This document shows positions 37,376 to 45,483 of a DNA stretch of 64,000 nucleotides, piece by piece (within the stretch, counting starts at the first letter, position 1; each line of letters starts with the position of its first letter). This DNA comes from Flavobacterium psychraerolatum. GTDB taxonomy: Bacteria > Bacteroidota > Bacteroidia > Flavobacteriales > Flavobacteriaceae. The position numbers and the translations under genes were made by a program. The notes below the pieces were generated by a model. The model was not told where the DNA came from. It made no database searches and worked only from the letters and a program-made list of their open reading frames with translations. Location: contig NZ_JAOQMX010000016.1 in the NCBI RefSeq assembly GCF_025960985.1, positions 1 through 64,000 of the forward strand, written 5' to 3'.

Positions 37376-37513
37376 TTAAAAATTGCAGTACGTACTAATC
37401 ACTACATTTTTTTCGGCAGAAAATTGCTGTAACAAATGGTTTAAAAGCGTGGTTCTTCCGCAGCCTAGAAATCCGGTAATGATAAAAACGTTTATTTTAC
37501 TAGACTTTGGCAT
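37376..37513 (-). pseudogene. Remnant of a COG0523 (CobW/YciC) metallochaperone GTPase
   Basis: A 45-codon frame starting at the ATG at 37513 encodes INVFIITGFLGCGRTTLLNH, the unmistakable first strand and P-loop of COG0523 GTPases (normally GFLGxGKTTLLN). The invariant P-loop Lys is Arg here, and the frame stops after about 45 of the usual 300-400 residues. No continuation is visible in the 86 bases before folE. COG0523 proteins of the Zur regulon deliver zinc to client enzymes such as FolE. Its position as first gene between the zur promoter region and folE suggests an internal deletion. Confidence 0.75.
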
Positions 37514-37560
37514 TACTGTTTTTGTTTCGGTTGTATAAGATGTAGTTTCAGATTAGAATC

Positions 37561-37591
37561 TTGGTCAATTCTTTGTTTTCTTGTATATTTG
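37561..37591 (+). promoter_or_regulatory. Promoter of the zur gene
   Basis: TTG (37561-37563), 20 bases, then TATATTTG (37584-37591), matching the Bacteroidota consensus. Candidate Zur boxes at 37598 and 37636 lie at and just after the predicted start of transcription, which would give autorepression. Confidence 0.6.
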
Positions 37592-37597
37592 TCTATT

Positions 37598-37610
37598 GCA
37601 ATTTTGTTGC
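37598..37610. promoter_or_regulatory. Candidate Zur box C
   Basis: GCAATTTTGTTGC, an exact GCAA-N5-TTGC. It overlaps the end of the minus-strand -7 box (37610-37617) and lies just after the plus-strand -7 box, so one bound repressor could silence both directions. Confidence 0.65.
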
Positions 37611-37639
37611 AAATATACTGGGTATTTATTTAAACGCAA
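37610..37639 (-). promoter_or_regulatory. Divergent promoter toward the COG0523 remnant, folE and merC
   Basis: On the minus strand TTG (37637-37639), 19 bases, then TATATTTG (37610-37617). The -33 lies inside box D and the -7 touches box C, the same design as the promoter at 35959-35987. Confidence 0.6.
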
Positions 37640-37648
37640 CAATGTTGC
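37636..37648. promoter_or_regulatory. Candidate Zur box D
   Basis: GCAACAATGTTGC, the centre of a palindrome of 19 bases (37633-37651, outer arms AACGCAAC and GTTGCGTT). It lies 15 bases before the zur start codon. Confidence 0.7.
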
Positions 37649-37666
37649 GTTATTATTTTTATAATT

Positions 37667-38050
37667 ATGAAAACAACTCGTAATACAGCCTCAAAAACTG
37701 CTATTTTAGACTTATTAACGCAATCAAAAGTGGCGTTGTCACATAGTGAAATTCAAAAATTGACGGTCGATTTATGTGATAGAGTTACCATTTATAGAAT
37801 TCTGGATCGTTTGGTCAATGAAGATGTGATTCATAAAATTGCTACCCCAGATGGTACGGTTAAGTACGCGAGTTGTCATCACACGCATGACCATCAGCAT
37901 CACACACACAACCATGTTCACTTTAATTGTGAGAAATGCCAATCGGTTACTTGTTTGGATTCGGTGGAACCAAAATTTACAATACCCGAAAAATATTTGG
38001 TTAAGGAGGTTAATTTTACACTTACTGGCCTGTGTCCTAATTGCTCCTAA
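37667..38050 (+). CDS. zur: Fur-family transcriptional repressor, probably Zur
   Basis: 127 residues. A winged helix (about 1-65, CDRVTIYRILDRLVNEDVI) is followed by a metal-binding half with a histidine-rich linker (CHHTHDHQHHTHNHVHF), CEKCQSVTC and a final CPNC. The two Cys-x-x-Cys pairs form the family's structural zinc site. The assignment as Zur and not Fur or PerR rests on neighbours: folE, a COG0523 remnant, merC and a metal-type TonB receptor. It probably represses itself and the divergent operon through GCAA-N5-TTGC boxes. Confidence 0.8.
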   Translation: MKTTRNTASKTAILDLLTQSKVALSHSEIQKLTVDLCDRVTIYRILDRLVNEDVIHKIATPDGTVKYASCHHTHDHQHHTHNHVHFNCEKCQSVTCLDSVEPKFTIPEKYLVKEVNFTLTGLCPNCS

Positions 38051-38081
38051 AAAAGCCATGCCTTTGCATAAATCAAAACAA

Positions 38082-38115
38082 AAAACCCGAAATCGATTGG
38101 TCGATTTCGGGTTTT
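38082..38115. terminator. Bidirectional terminator between zur and the acid phosphatase gene
   Basis: A perfect 15-bp stem (38082-38096 with 38101-38115, arm AAAACCCGAAATCGA) with loop TTGG and A/T runs at both outer ends serves the converging genes. Confidence 0.9.
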
Positions 38116-38146
38116 CTATAAAAAGCGATAAGCTAAAGAACCTTTT

Positions 38147-38953
38147 TTAATATCCTTTTAAAAGGTTGAGTCTCATTTGAGCTTTTTCTCCATCAGTTTT
38201 TCTTTGATAATCATACAACGCATTTTCCCATTCACCATAATTACAGTTCGGTAGTACGATAAATTTGTCACCCCATTGCTTGCGGTCCAAATCGGTTTTG
38301 TCAAATCGGTCTTGAATGCTATTTTTTTCGAAAGCAGTACTGAAGTCGGTTAGGTTGTCACCCATTAACATCACGATTTTATAGTCTTTCTCAACTACAT
38401 TTCTACGAACTTCTTTTGATGAGGTAGTCGATTTAAACAAACAATGTGCTTCATCTGCGTTAGGTAATCCTAGACGTTTCAGGTCTATCAAAGTGCTTTG
38501 TACAGCACTAGTTTCTCTGTTTGAAATATAAAAAATGGTTATTCCTTTTTTTGCTGCTTCTTTCAAAAACTCAACTGCTCCTGGTAGCGCCGTTGCTTTT
38601 GATGCTGCTGTCCATCGGTCCCATTCGGCACCGCTCATTTGCTTATTTTCTTTGATTAATTGAGCGCCAACATAACTATTGTCTAGAATGGTTTCGTCAA
38701 GATCGGTTACAATAGCAAGATTGCCTTTGCGCAATTGTCTTCTCGGAATATCATTTATTCTTAAACTAGCCAAATTAAAGGCTTGGTAACACAAAGCTCT
38801 ATATTCTGCGGCTGTTTGTTGCCATAAGATAGAGTAGACTTTTACTTGGCTTTCGTCATTTTTTGGCGCAACCTCTTGTGCCATTACATTGGGGATACTA
38901 GCTGCTAAGAGCAATAGGCAAATTGATTTGCGTAGACAAAGTTTCATTTTCAT
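38147..38953 (-). CDS. 5'-nucleotidase, e(P4) family (HAD acid phosphatase)
   Basis: 268 residues. HAD motif I is VTDLDETILDNSYVG (Asp-x-Asp) and motif IV is LMGDNLTDFS. YISNRETSAVQSTLIDLKRLG follows the family pattern. The Haemophilus e(P4) protein is a lipoprotein, but here the signal peptide ends NVMAQE with no lipobox cysteine, so the mature protein should be soluble in the periplasm. It would dephosphorylate nucleotides for uptake. Confidence 0.88.
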   Translation of the reverse strand: MKMKLCLRKSICLLLLAASIPNVMAQEVAPKNDESQVKVYSILWQQTAAEYRALCYQAFNLASLRINDIPRRQLRKGNLAIVTDLDETILDNSYVGAQLIKENKQMSGAEWDRWTAASKATALPGAVEFLKEAAKKGITIFYISNRETSAVQSTLIDLKRLGLPNADEAHCLFKSTTSSKEVRRNVVEKDYKIVMLMGDNLTDFSTAFEKNSIQDRFDKTDLDRKQWGDKFIVLPNCNYGEWENALYDYQRKTDGEKAQMRLNLLKGY

Positions 38954-39246
38954 AGGGAGTTGTATTTGTTTTTTCTAGCCTACTTCACTGTTTTGAGGCA
39001 GGTCGTATTGCTTTTTTTATTCGAGCAAAATTATTGTTTGATTTGTGTTTGCGCTGTCGATTACTAGTTTGTGTACTTTTACATACTTTTCAAAAGCAAT
39101 TAAATTCGGTTGAGATGCATTCGAATACAGATTAATTTCTGCAAATATAGGATTGTTCTTTTGCTTATTGAAGCTAAGAATTGTTAATCTTGGGTCAATT
39201 TTTTTCTGTTAGCTCATTTATATTCTTCTTAGACTGCCGTTAATTT

Positions 39247-39262
39247 TTTAGCTTAGTCTAAA
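39247..39262. promoter_or_regulatory. DtxR/MntR-type operator candidate before the Nramp gene
   Basis: TTTAG-CTTAGT-CTAAA, an inverted repeat with 5-bp arms, ends 7 bases before the -33 box. The DtxR-family regulator encoded 3' of the transporter is the obvious candidate to bind it. The remainder of the 38954-39246 gap shows no gene. Confidence 0.55.
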
Positions 39263-39269
39263 TATATTT

Positions 39270-39300
39270 TTTGGCTGTAATACTTTATTGCATATATTTG
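39270..39300 (+). promoter_or_regulatory. Bacteroidota-type promoter of the Nramp-DtxR operon
   Basis: TTTG (39270-39273), exactly 19 bases, then TATATTTG (39293-39300). Both boxes are perfect consensus. The start codon follows 16 bases after the -7 box, so the leader is very short. A TTGCA-N9-TGCAA inverted repeat overlaps the -7. Confidence 0.75.
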
Positions 39301-39316
39301 TTGCAAACAGTTAGTA

Positions 39317-41188
39317 ATGAGCAAGTCCTTAGAAGAAGTAAACGAATCGGTTTCGACAGAGAATAAAAAATCGGTTTTTAAAAAAATATTGGCCTTTTTT
39401 GGTCCCGCTTACCTGATTAGTGTGGGTTATATGGACCCCGGAAATTGGGCCACAGATATTGCCGGAGGTAGCCAATTTGGTTATTCGTTATTATGGGTAC
39501 TATTAATGAGTAATATGATGGCTTTGTTGTTGCAAAGTCTTAGCGCTCGTTTGGGTATCGTTACGCAACGCGATCTTGCGCAGGCCTCACGTGAGACTTA
39601 TTCGCCTTTCATCAATTATATTTTATACTTTTTGGCCGAAATTGCCATAGCAGCTTGTGATTTGGCCGAAGTGCTCGGAATGGCAATTGGTATCAATTTG
39701 TTATTTGATATTCCGTTGATTCAAGGGGTGATGATCACTGTTTTGGATACTTTTTTACTATTATTTTTGATTAACAAAGGGATTCGAAAAATGGAAGCCT
39801 TCATTATCGCTTTGGTAACTGTAATTGGGGTTTCGTTTATTTTCGAAATGATTTTTGCTCAACCCGAAATGGACAAAGTAATTTTAGGATTGATCCCGAC
39901 CATGCCTAACGAAACTGCTTTGTACATCGCCATTGGTATTATTGGAGCTACCGTGATGCCTCACAATCTATATTTGCACTCCTCATTGGTGCAAACCCGA
40001 AAATTTGACCGATCGAAAGCAGGAATCAAGCAGGCTTTAAAATATAATTTTATTGATTCGACCATTGCTTTGAACCTTGCTTTTTTTGTCAATGCAGCCA
40101 TTTTGATTTTGGCCGCCGCTACATTTTATAAAGTTGGTATGCATAACGTTGCCGAAATTCAAGATGCACACAAATTTTTACAACCGCTTTTGGGTACCAA
40201 ATGGGCGCCAATTTTGTTCGCCGTTGCATTGATTGCCGCTGGACAAAGTTCGACCATTACCGGAACATTAGCGGGACAGATAATCATGGAAGGCTATCTG
40301 AATTTACGAATTCAGCCTTGGGTACGACGCATCATTACACGTTTGATTGCCATTGTTCCTGCTGTTGTAGTGATCACTATTTTTGGTGAAGGAGTAACGG
40401 GTAAATTGTTGATTTTTAGTCAAGTGGTTTTGAGTTTACAATTAGGATTTGCTATTATTCCGTTAATTCATTTTGTGAGTGATAAAACAAAAATGAAAGG
40501 TTTTCATATTAGCAGAGTAACACAAATTGCCTCTTGGATTGTGGCGAGCATTATTGTGATCTTGAATGGTAAATTGGTTTTTGACGAAATTAATGGTTGG
40601 CTTGAATCTGCTGAAAATCCTTTGATACTTTGGCTTACAGTCGTGCCTTTGGCATTTGCTTTTTTAATTTTACTGCTATATATCGTTTTTAAACCTTTTT
40701 TCGATAAATCAAATAGAACGATTCATAATCATTCTCCGCACCACTTGAAATTGCAATTTCCTAAAGGTCAAACCTATTCGAAAAAGAACATTGCCGTTAC
40801 AGTTGATTTTACTACTGCTGATGAAGTGGCACTAAATAATGCCTTTGAGTTGGGTGGAAAAGAGGCCGAATATACCTTAATCCACGTGGTTGAAACGGTA
40901 GGCGCTCACATGTTTGGTGATGATGCCGATGATCACGAAACTACGGTAGACGAAAAATTGCTGTTGGAGTATGAAGCTATTCTAAAAGAGAAAGGATTTA
41001 AAGTCACCACCAAATTAGGTTTTGGACTGCCAGACAAAGTGATTCCGGTACTAATAAATCAAGGGAAATTTGATGTTTTGGTTATGGGTACGCACGGCCA
41101 TACAGGATTGAAAGATTTGCTCTTTGGCACAACTGTGGATCATATTCGACATAAAATTTCGATTCCGTTATTTATTGTAAAGCAATAA
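39317..41188 (+). CDS. Nramp divalent metal transporter fused to a universal stress protein domain
   Basis: 623 residues. The Nramp part (about 1-450, 11 membrane helices) has the metal-site motifs DPGNWATDIAGG in helix 1 and MPHNLYLHSS in helix 6. After a linker rich in His and Asn, a cytoplasmic USP domain (about 485-623) has the nucleotide-site GTHGHTGLKDLLFGTT. Nramp proteins import Mn2+ or Fe2+ with protons. It lies 42 bp before the DtxR-family regulator gene. The USP domain may couple ATP binding to transport. Confidence 0.9.
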   Translation: MSKSLEEVNESVSTENKKSVFKKILAFFGPAYLISVGYMDPGNWATDIAGGSQFGYSLLWVLLMSNMMALLLQSLSARLGIVTQRDLAQASRETYSPFINYILYFLAEIAIAACDLAEVLGMAIGINLLFDIPLIQGVMITVLDTFLLLFLINKGIRKMEAFIIALVTVIGVSFIFEMIFAQPEMDKVILGLIPTMPNETALYIAIGIIGATVMPHNLYLHSSLVQTRKFDRSKAGIKQALKYNFIDSTIALNLAFFVNAAILILAAATFYKVGMHNVAEIQDAHKFLQPLLGTKWAPILFAVALIAAGQSSTITGTLAGQIIMEGYLNLRIQPWVRRIITRLIAIVPAVVVITIFGEGVTGKLLIFSQVVLSLQLGFAIIPLIHFVSDKTKMKGFHISRVTQIASWIVASIIVILNGKLVFDEINGWLESAENPLILWLTVVPLAFAFLILLLYIVFKPFFDKSNRTIHNHSPHHLKLQFPKGQTYSKKNIAVTVDFTTADEVALNNAFELGGKEAEYTLIHVVETVGAHMFGDDADDHETTVDEKLLLEYEAILKEKGFKVTTKLGFGLPDKVIPVLINQGKFDVLVMGTHGHTGLKDLLFGTTVDHIRHKISIPLFIVKQ

Positions 41189-41230
41189 TTCCGTTTTCGT
41201 ATTAAAGTAATAAACCCTCAAATTCCCCGC

Positions 41231-41884
41231 ATGACGCATTCAGAAGAAAATTATCTCAAAGCCATTTACCATTTAACCACAGTTTCAAGCAGTGATGTGA
41301 GCACCAATGCCATTGCTGAAATGATGGAGACCAAGGCGTCTTCGGTCACCGATATGATTAAAAAATTGGCAGAAAAAGGTTTGGTAAATTACAAAAAATA
41401 CCAAGGAGTTTCTTTGACCGATCCAGGGAGTTTGGCAGCAAAAATGATTGTGCGCAAACACCGACTTTGGGAGGTATTTTTGGTCGAAAAACTTGACTTT
41501 TCTTGGGATGAAGTACATGATATCGCCGAACAATTGGAACATATTAAGTCAGAGAAATTGATTAACAAATTGGATGATTTTTTAGGTAACCCAACCGAAG
41601 ATCCTCATGGTGATGCTATTCCAGATAAAAATGGTGAAATACAAAAAGTAGATAAACAGTTATTATCCGATTTAAATATTGGTCAAAAAGGAATTTGCGT
41701 TGGGGTGAAAGACACTTCATCTGAGTTTTTGAAATACCTCGATAAACAAGAAATATCTTTAGGTTCACTAATTGAATTTATTGATAAGGAAGAATTTGAT
41801 TTGTCTCTGAAAATTAAGGTTGATGACAAGTTTTTAAATATTTCCAATAAGATTGCGAGTAATATATTCATGAAAGTTAATTAG
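41231..41884 (+). CDS. DtxR/MntR-family metal-dependent repressor
   Basis: 217 residues. An N-terminal winged helix (TNAIAEMMETKASSVTDMIKK) is followed by a dimerisation and metal domain with histidines and acids (RKHRLWEVFLVEKL, HDIAEQLEHI, and a HGDAIP loop) and a C-terminal FeoA/SH3-like domain (about 140-215). Such a regulator binds DNA when loaded with Mn2+ or Fe2+. Operon with the Nramp gene suggests manganese homeostasis; iron is not excluded. Confidence 0.88.
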   Translation: MTHSEENYLKAIYHLTTVSSSDVSTNAIAEMMETKASSVTDMIKKLAEKGLVNYKKYQGVSLTDPGSLAAKMIVRKHRLWEVFLVEKLDFSWDEVHDIAEQLEHIKSEKLINKLDDFLGNPTEDPHGDAIPDKNGEIQKVDKQLLSDLNIGQKGICVGVKDTSSEFLKYLDKQEISLGSLIEFIDKEEFDLSLKIKVDDKFLNISNKIASNIFMKVN

Positions 41885-41939
41885 TTTTTTTGCTTGTTTT
41901 TTCGTACCTTGTTAGTATAACAATTTAAAATTATTTGAT

Positions 41940-42608
41940 ATGAAATACAGATTTGTATTGGTGGCGCTATTTGCGTATAGCTTAGGGTTTTCGCAAAATT
42001 TAACACCAACTGCAGTAATACAAAACATGACAAAAGGGACTCAACCTGGAATTAGTGTTTTTATACCCAACGTTTCCGATGATAATGTAGAGGACGCTAT
42101 AAAAGAGATAACAAAACCATATAAAGGCAAAATTAGAAAGATCAAGCGAAGCGATGAAAATTTTATTGATAATGCATTAATCACAGAAATTAGTCCTAAT
42201 ACGATTGATATTCATCAATTGGTTGAAAAAATCGATAATGGATACCGATATACAGCTTTCTTTAATTTGGGAGGTGTTTTTTTAGATAAAGCGTATAGTG
42301 CAGACAAATATGCTTTTGCAACTGATATTGTGAAAAAAATTGCCATGAAAGCCTCCGAATTAGGAATGGGTGAAATCATAAAAGGCGAAAACAAAGTACT
42401 AGAAAAATTAGAAGACAGTAAGAAGGATTTAGTCAAGGATAATGATAGAGCGTCAAAAGACATCGAAAAAGCTAAGGATCTGGTAACAAAGAAAGAAGAA
42501 TCTATTCAAGACAACTTAAAAAAGATTGAAAGTAAAACTAGTGAAATCGAAAAGCAACGTCAAAAAGTAATTGAATTGCAAAATAAGCAATCTCTTTTAA
42601 TGAAATAA
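41940..42608 (+). CDS. Exported protein of unknown function with C-terminal coiled coil
   Basis: 222 residues with a signal peptide (ending YSLGFSQ). The first 130 residues form a globular alpha/beta domain (TKGTQPGISVFIPNVSDD, YRYTAFFNLGGVFLDK). The last 80 are a lysine/glutamate-rich coiled coil with heptad spacing. I do not recognise the family. It lies 55 bp after the DtxR-family gene and may share its transcript. It would act in the periplasm. Confidence 0.6.
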   Translation: MKYRFVLVALFAYSLGFSQNLTPTAVIQNMTKGTQPGISVFIPNVSDDNVEDAIKEITKPYKGKIRKIKRSDENFIDNALITEISPNTIDIHQLVEKIDNGYRYTAFFNLGGVFLDKAYSADKYAFATDIVKKIAMKASELGMGEIIKGENKVLEKLEDSKKDLVKDNDRASKDIEKAKDLVTKKEESIQDNLKKIESKTSEIEKQRQKVIELQNKQSLLMK

Positions 42609-42626
42609 GATTTTAATATGTAATGA

Positions 42627-42665
42627 AAAAAACCGCAAAGAGAAATAGTCTTCTTGCGGTTTTTT
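42627..42665. terminator. Bidirectional terminator
   Basis: AAAAAACCGCAA (42627-42638) pairs perfectly with its complement at 42654-42665, with A and T runs outside. It lies between the converging unknown gene and the feo genes. Confidence 0.85.
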
Positions 42666-42685
42666 GGTTTGTTATAAAAATAGTT

Positions 42686-42811
42686 TTAATGGCATCCGCA
42701 ATCGTCGTCTGTGCCGCATCCTTTTTTAGATTTTTTCTTCTTCCAAAAGAATTTCTTGATGATAAAAGCAACTGCAAATCCTAAGGCTATAAACGCTAAT
42801 ATTTCTTGCAT
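42686..42811 (-). CDS. FeoB-associated Cys-rich membrane protein (41 aa)
   Basis: A 41-residue frame starting 6 bases after the feoB stop. One hydrophobic helix (EILAFIALGFAVAFIIKKFF) is followed by a basic KKKKSKKG stretch and a Cys/His tail (GCGTDDDCGCH). This is the layout of the FeoB-associated Cys-rich protein family, thought to assist iron transport in place of FeoC. Tight coupling to feoB supports it as a real gene despite its length. Confidence 0.85.
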   Translation of the reverse strand: MQEILAFIALGFAVAFIIKKFFWKKKKSKKGCGTDDDCGCH

Positions 42812-42817
42812 GAATTT

Positions 42818-44917
42818 TTATTTTAAGAGTTGAAAGGCAATTAATGCTACTACATAAGCAAATCCACTCATGAAAATCAATTGACCCAATGGCCACTTCC
42901 AAGAGTTGGTTTCTTTGCGGGTGATTGCAATTGTACTTGCACATTGCATCGCAAAAGCGTAGAACAAAAGCAGTGAGATCCCAGAAGCAAAATTAAATAC
43001 CTTCTGACCTGTTATAGGATTAATTTCGGCACCCATTTTATTTTTGATAGTATCTTCATTGTCGGATCCACCTACGCTGTAAATCGTTGCCAATGTACCA
43101 ACAAATACTTCTCTTGCAGCAAACGAGCTTATGATGGCTATACCAATCTTCCAGTCATATCCTAAGGGGGAGATGGCAGGTTCTATCGCTTTACCCATGA
43201 TTCCGATATAGGAATTTTCCAGTTTGTAGGCTGATATTTTATTGTTTAATTCTGTTGCATTAGTATGACTATTTTCTACTTTAGCACGTAGGATTGTATC
43301 TGCATTTTTAAAATTCTTTCCAGGTCCGTATGAGGCCAAAAACCACAATATAATCGAAATTGCTAGTATAATTTTACCGGCACCAAAAACAAAAGCTTTC
43401 GTTTTTTCGATCACATTAATTGCTACATTCTTGAACATCGGTAATTTGTAGTTCGGCATTTCGACCACAAAAAAGGTTTTACCCTTGATTTTCATGATTT
43501 TATTCAGCACGTAAGCAGAGAATATTGCCATTCCAAATCCCAATAAGTACAATAACATCAAGGTTAATCCTTGCAAATTCAAGAACCCAAATACATATTC
43601 ATCTGGAATGACTAAGGCGATGATGATTGCATACACAGGCAATCGAGCCGAACAAGTTGTAAAAGGTGTTACTAGAATGGTGATCAAACGTTCTTTCCAG
43701 TTTTCAATATTTCGAGTTGCCATAATAGCCGGTATTGCGCAGGCAGTACCAGAAATTAAGGGTACCACACTCTTACCTGATAATCCAAATTTACGCATAA
43801 TTTTGTCCATCAAAAAGACAACGCGGCTCATATATCCGCTTTCTTCTAGTATCGAAATAAACAAAAATAAAAAGGCAATTTGAGGGATAAAGATCAAGAT
43901 TCCTCCAATTCCCGGAATAATTCCCTCGGATAGTAAGCTGGTGAACACACCTTCTGGTAAATGTTTGGCTGCTGCAGAACTCAATGAGGCAAATGAGGAG
44001 TCAATAAAATCCATCGGAATTTTGGACCATTCAAAAATTGATTGAAATATGATAAACAAAATCGCAAAAAAGATGGCATAACCCCATACTTTGTGCGTTA
44101 AAACGCGGTCAATCTTACTGCGTAAATCTTTTGCAATGGAGATATCGACTTTGAGTGCGACCTTGAGTACGTCATTGATAAATTGGTATCTTTTGATGGT
44201 TTCCTTTTGCTGTAAACGTTTTAGGTCCGTATGTGATTTGGTGAATGAACTCTGAATCTCTTTTCTTTCCAAATTCAAAAAGTTCACGTCTTGTGTAATT
44301 ACGAGCCACAATTTGTATAGCAATTGGCTAGGGAAAGCTTTTCGTAAACTATCAAAATACTCAGGATCTATGACTGAGGCATTTAAACAGGGTTCGCTAG
44401 AAATTGTTTTATAGGTGGTAATCATTTTTTTTAACGCTTCTATACCAAACCCTTTTCGAGAACTAACTAAAGCAATTTTAGTTTTCAAATGCTCTTCTAG
44501 GTAGGGGATATCAAGCGTTATTCCTTTTTGCTCCATACGATCAGCCATATTGATGACTAATATTGTCGGAATTTCAAGGTCTTTGATTTGAGTAAAAAGA
44601 AGTAAATTTCTTTTTAGATTCTCTACATCTGTTACTACAAGGGCAACATCTGGATATAATTTGTCATTTTTATTTAAAAGTAATTCAATAACTACATTTT
44701 CGTCAATCGAACTAGCGTTAAGGCTATAGGTTCCTGGTAAATCAAGAATGTTAGCCTTAACGTTGTTGGGTAATTTACAAAAACCAATCTTTTTTTCAAC
44801 AGTAATTCCGGGGTAGTTCCCGACTTGTTGGTTCAAACCTGTCAATTGGTTAAAAACCGAAGTTTTTCCCACGTTCGGATTTCCTATTAAGGCAACATTG
44901 ATATTTTCGTTAATCAT
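42818..44917 (-). CDS. feoB: Ferrous iron transporter FeoB
   Basis: 699 residues. The N-terminal G domain has GNPNVGKTSVFNQLTG (G1), DLPGTYSL (G3) and NMAD (G4). The membrane part carries two Gate-type nucleoside-recognition domains (GTACAIPAIMATRN; CSARLPVYAIIIAL). FeoB imports Fe2+ across the inner membrane. FeoA is encoded upstream and the 41-aa FeoB-associated protein downstream, all on the same strand. Length is within the normal range. Confidence 0.95.
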   Translation of the reverse strand: MINENINVALIGNPNVGKTSVFNQLTGLNQQVGNYPGITVEKKIGFCKLPNNVKANILDLPGTYSLNASSIDENVVIELLLNKNDKLYPDVALVVTDVENLKRNLLLFTQIKDLEIPTILVINMADRMEQKGITLDIPYLEEHLKTKIALVSSRKGFGIEALKKMITTYKTISSEPCLNASVIDPEYFDSLRKAFPSQLLYKLWLVITQDVNFLNLERKEIQSSFTKSHTDLKRLQQKETIKRYQFINDVLKVALKVDISIAKDLRSKIDRVLTHKVWGYAIFFAILFIIFQSIFEWSKIPMDFIDSSFASLSSAAAKHLPEGVFTSLLSEGIIPGIGGILIFIPQIAFLFLFISILEESGYMSRVVFLMDKIMRKFGLSGKSVVPLISGTACAIPAIMATRNIENWKERLITILVTPFTTCSARLPVYAIIIALVIPDEYVFGFLNLQGLTLMLLYLLGFGMAIFSAYVLNKIMKIKGKTFFVVEMPNYKLPMFKNVAINVIEKTKAFVFGAGKIILAISIILWFLASYGPGKNFKNADTILRAKVENSHTNATELNNKISAYKLENSYIGIMGKAIEPAISPLGYDWKIGIAIISSFAAREVFVGTLATIYSVGGSDNEDTIKNKMGAEINPITGQKVFNFASGISLLLFYAFAMQCASTIAITRKETNSWKWPLGQLIFMSGFAYVVALIAFQLLK

Positions 44918-45088
44918 TTTTTACCAATTATATTTTTTAGCACTCAATCGTTACACCTGCTATAAATTCTTTTCTAGGTTTTAGAAAAGCACATAATTTC
45001 GAGGAATTTGTTTTTTTTGAGTATTTAAATTTGTGTCCGCTTTTTTGCGTTAGACCATCTTCTATTTTGAAATTGTATTATTTGGATA

Positions 45089-45328
45089 TTAAAGCTTAAT
45101 TTGGACCAATTCAACTTCAATTTCAGCAGCTGTTTCCACACGAATAGCAAGATGAGAGCCATTTATGTCCAAATACAATGGATCTCCAAAAGGAGCAATT
45201 TGCAATAACTTGACCATGTTGCCTGGTAAACATCCCATTTCTAATAATTTTAATGGAATTACATCAATATCAAAGTCTTTGATAATGGCTGTTTCGCCTT
45301 TTTTGAGGGAATTGATTGTGGTACGCAA
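45089..45328 (-). CDS. feoA: FeoA family protein
   Basis: 79 residues forming the small SH3-like FeoA domain (NSLKKGETAIIKDF, LLEMGCLPGNMVKLLQ, PLYLDINGSHLAIRV). It interacts with FeoB and is required for ferrous iron uptake in several bacteria. It is separated from feoB by 171 bp in which I see no gene. An operator-like inverted repeat and promoter lie directly upstream. Confidence 0.92.
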   Translation of the reverse strand: MRTTINSLKKGETAIIKDFDIDVIPLKLLEMGCLPGNMVKLLQIAPFGDPLYLDINGSHLAIRVETAAEIEVELVQIKL

Positions 45329-45354
45329 GGCTTATTTAGATTGAATTAAGATTG

Positions 45355-45384
45355 CAAAAATACATATTATAAAACGAATACAAA
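45355..45384 (-). promoter_or_regulatory. feoA promoter
   Basis: On the minus strand TTTG (45381-45384), 18 bases, then TATTTTTG (45355-45362), matching the Bacteroidota consensus with a spacer one base short. The transcript leader would be about 20 nt. Confidence 0.6.
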
Positions 45385-45399
45385 TGATATTTGTCATTT
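45382..45399. promoter_or_regulatory. Candidate iron-responsive operator of feoA
   Basis: AAATGA-N6-TCATTT, a perfect inverted repeat with 6-bp arms that overlaps the -33 box. The arm sequence is Fur-box-like. It differs from the GCAA-N5-TTGC and TTTAG-N6-CTAAA motifs elsewhere in this window. Confidence 0.5.
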
Positions 45400-45483
45400 T
45401 TTAGCTTTTGAAGCCTTCTAAATAATGGCGATCTGATTTGCAGCTATACCTTGTTCAAAAATATATTTATGTAACTACAGTTT

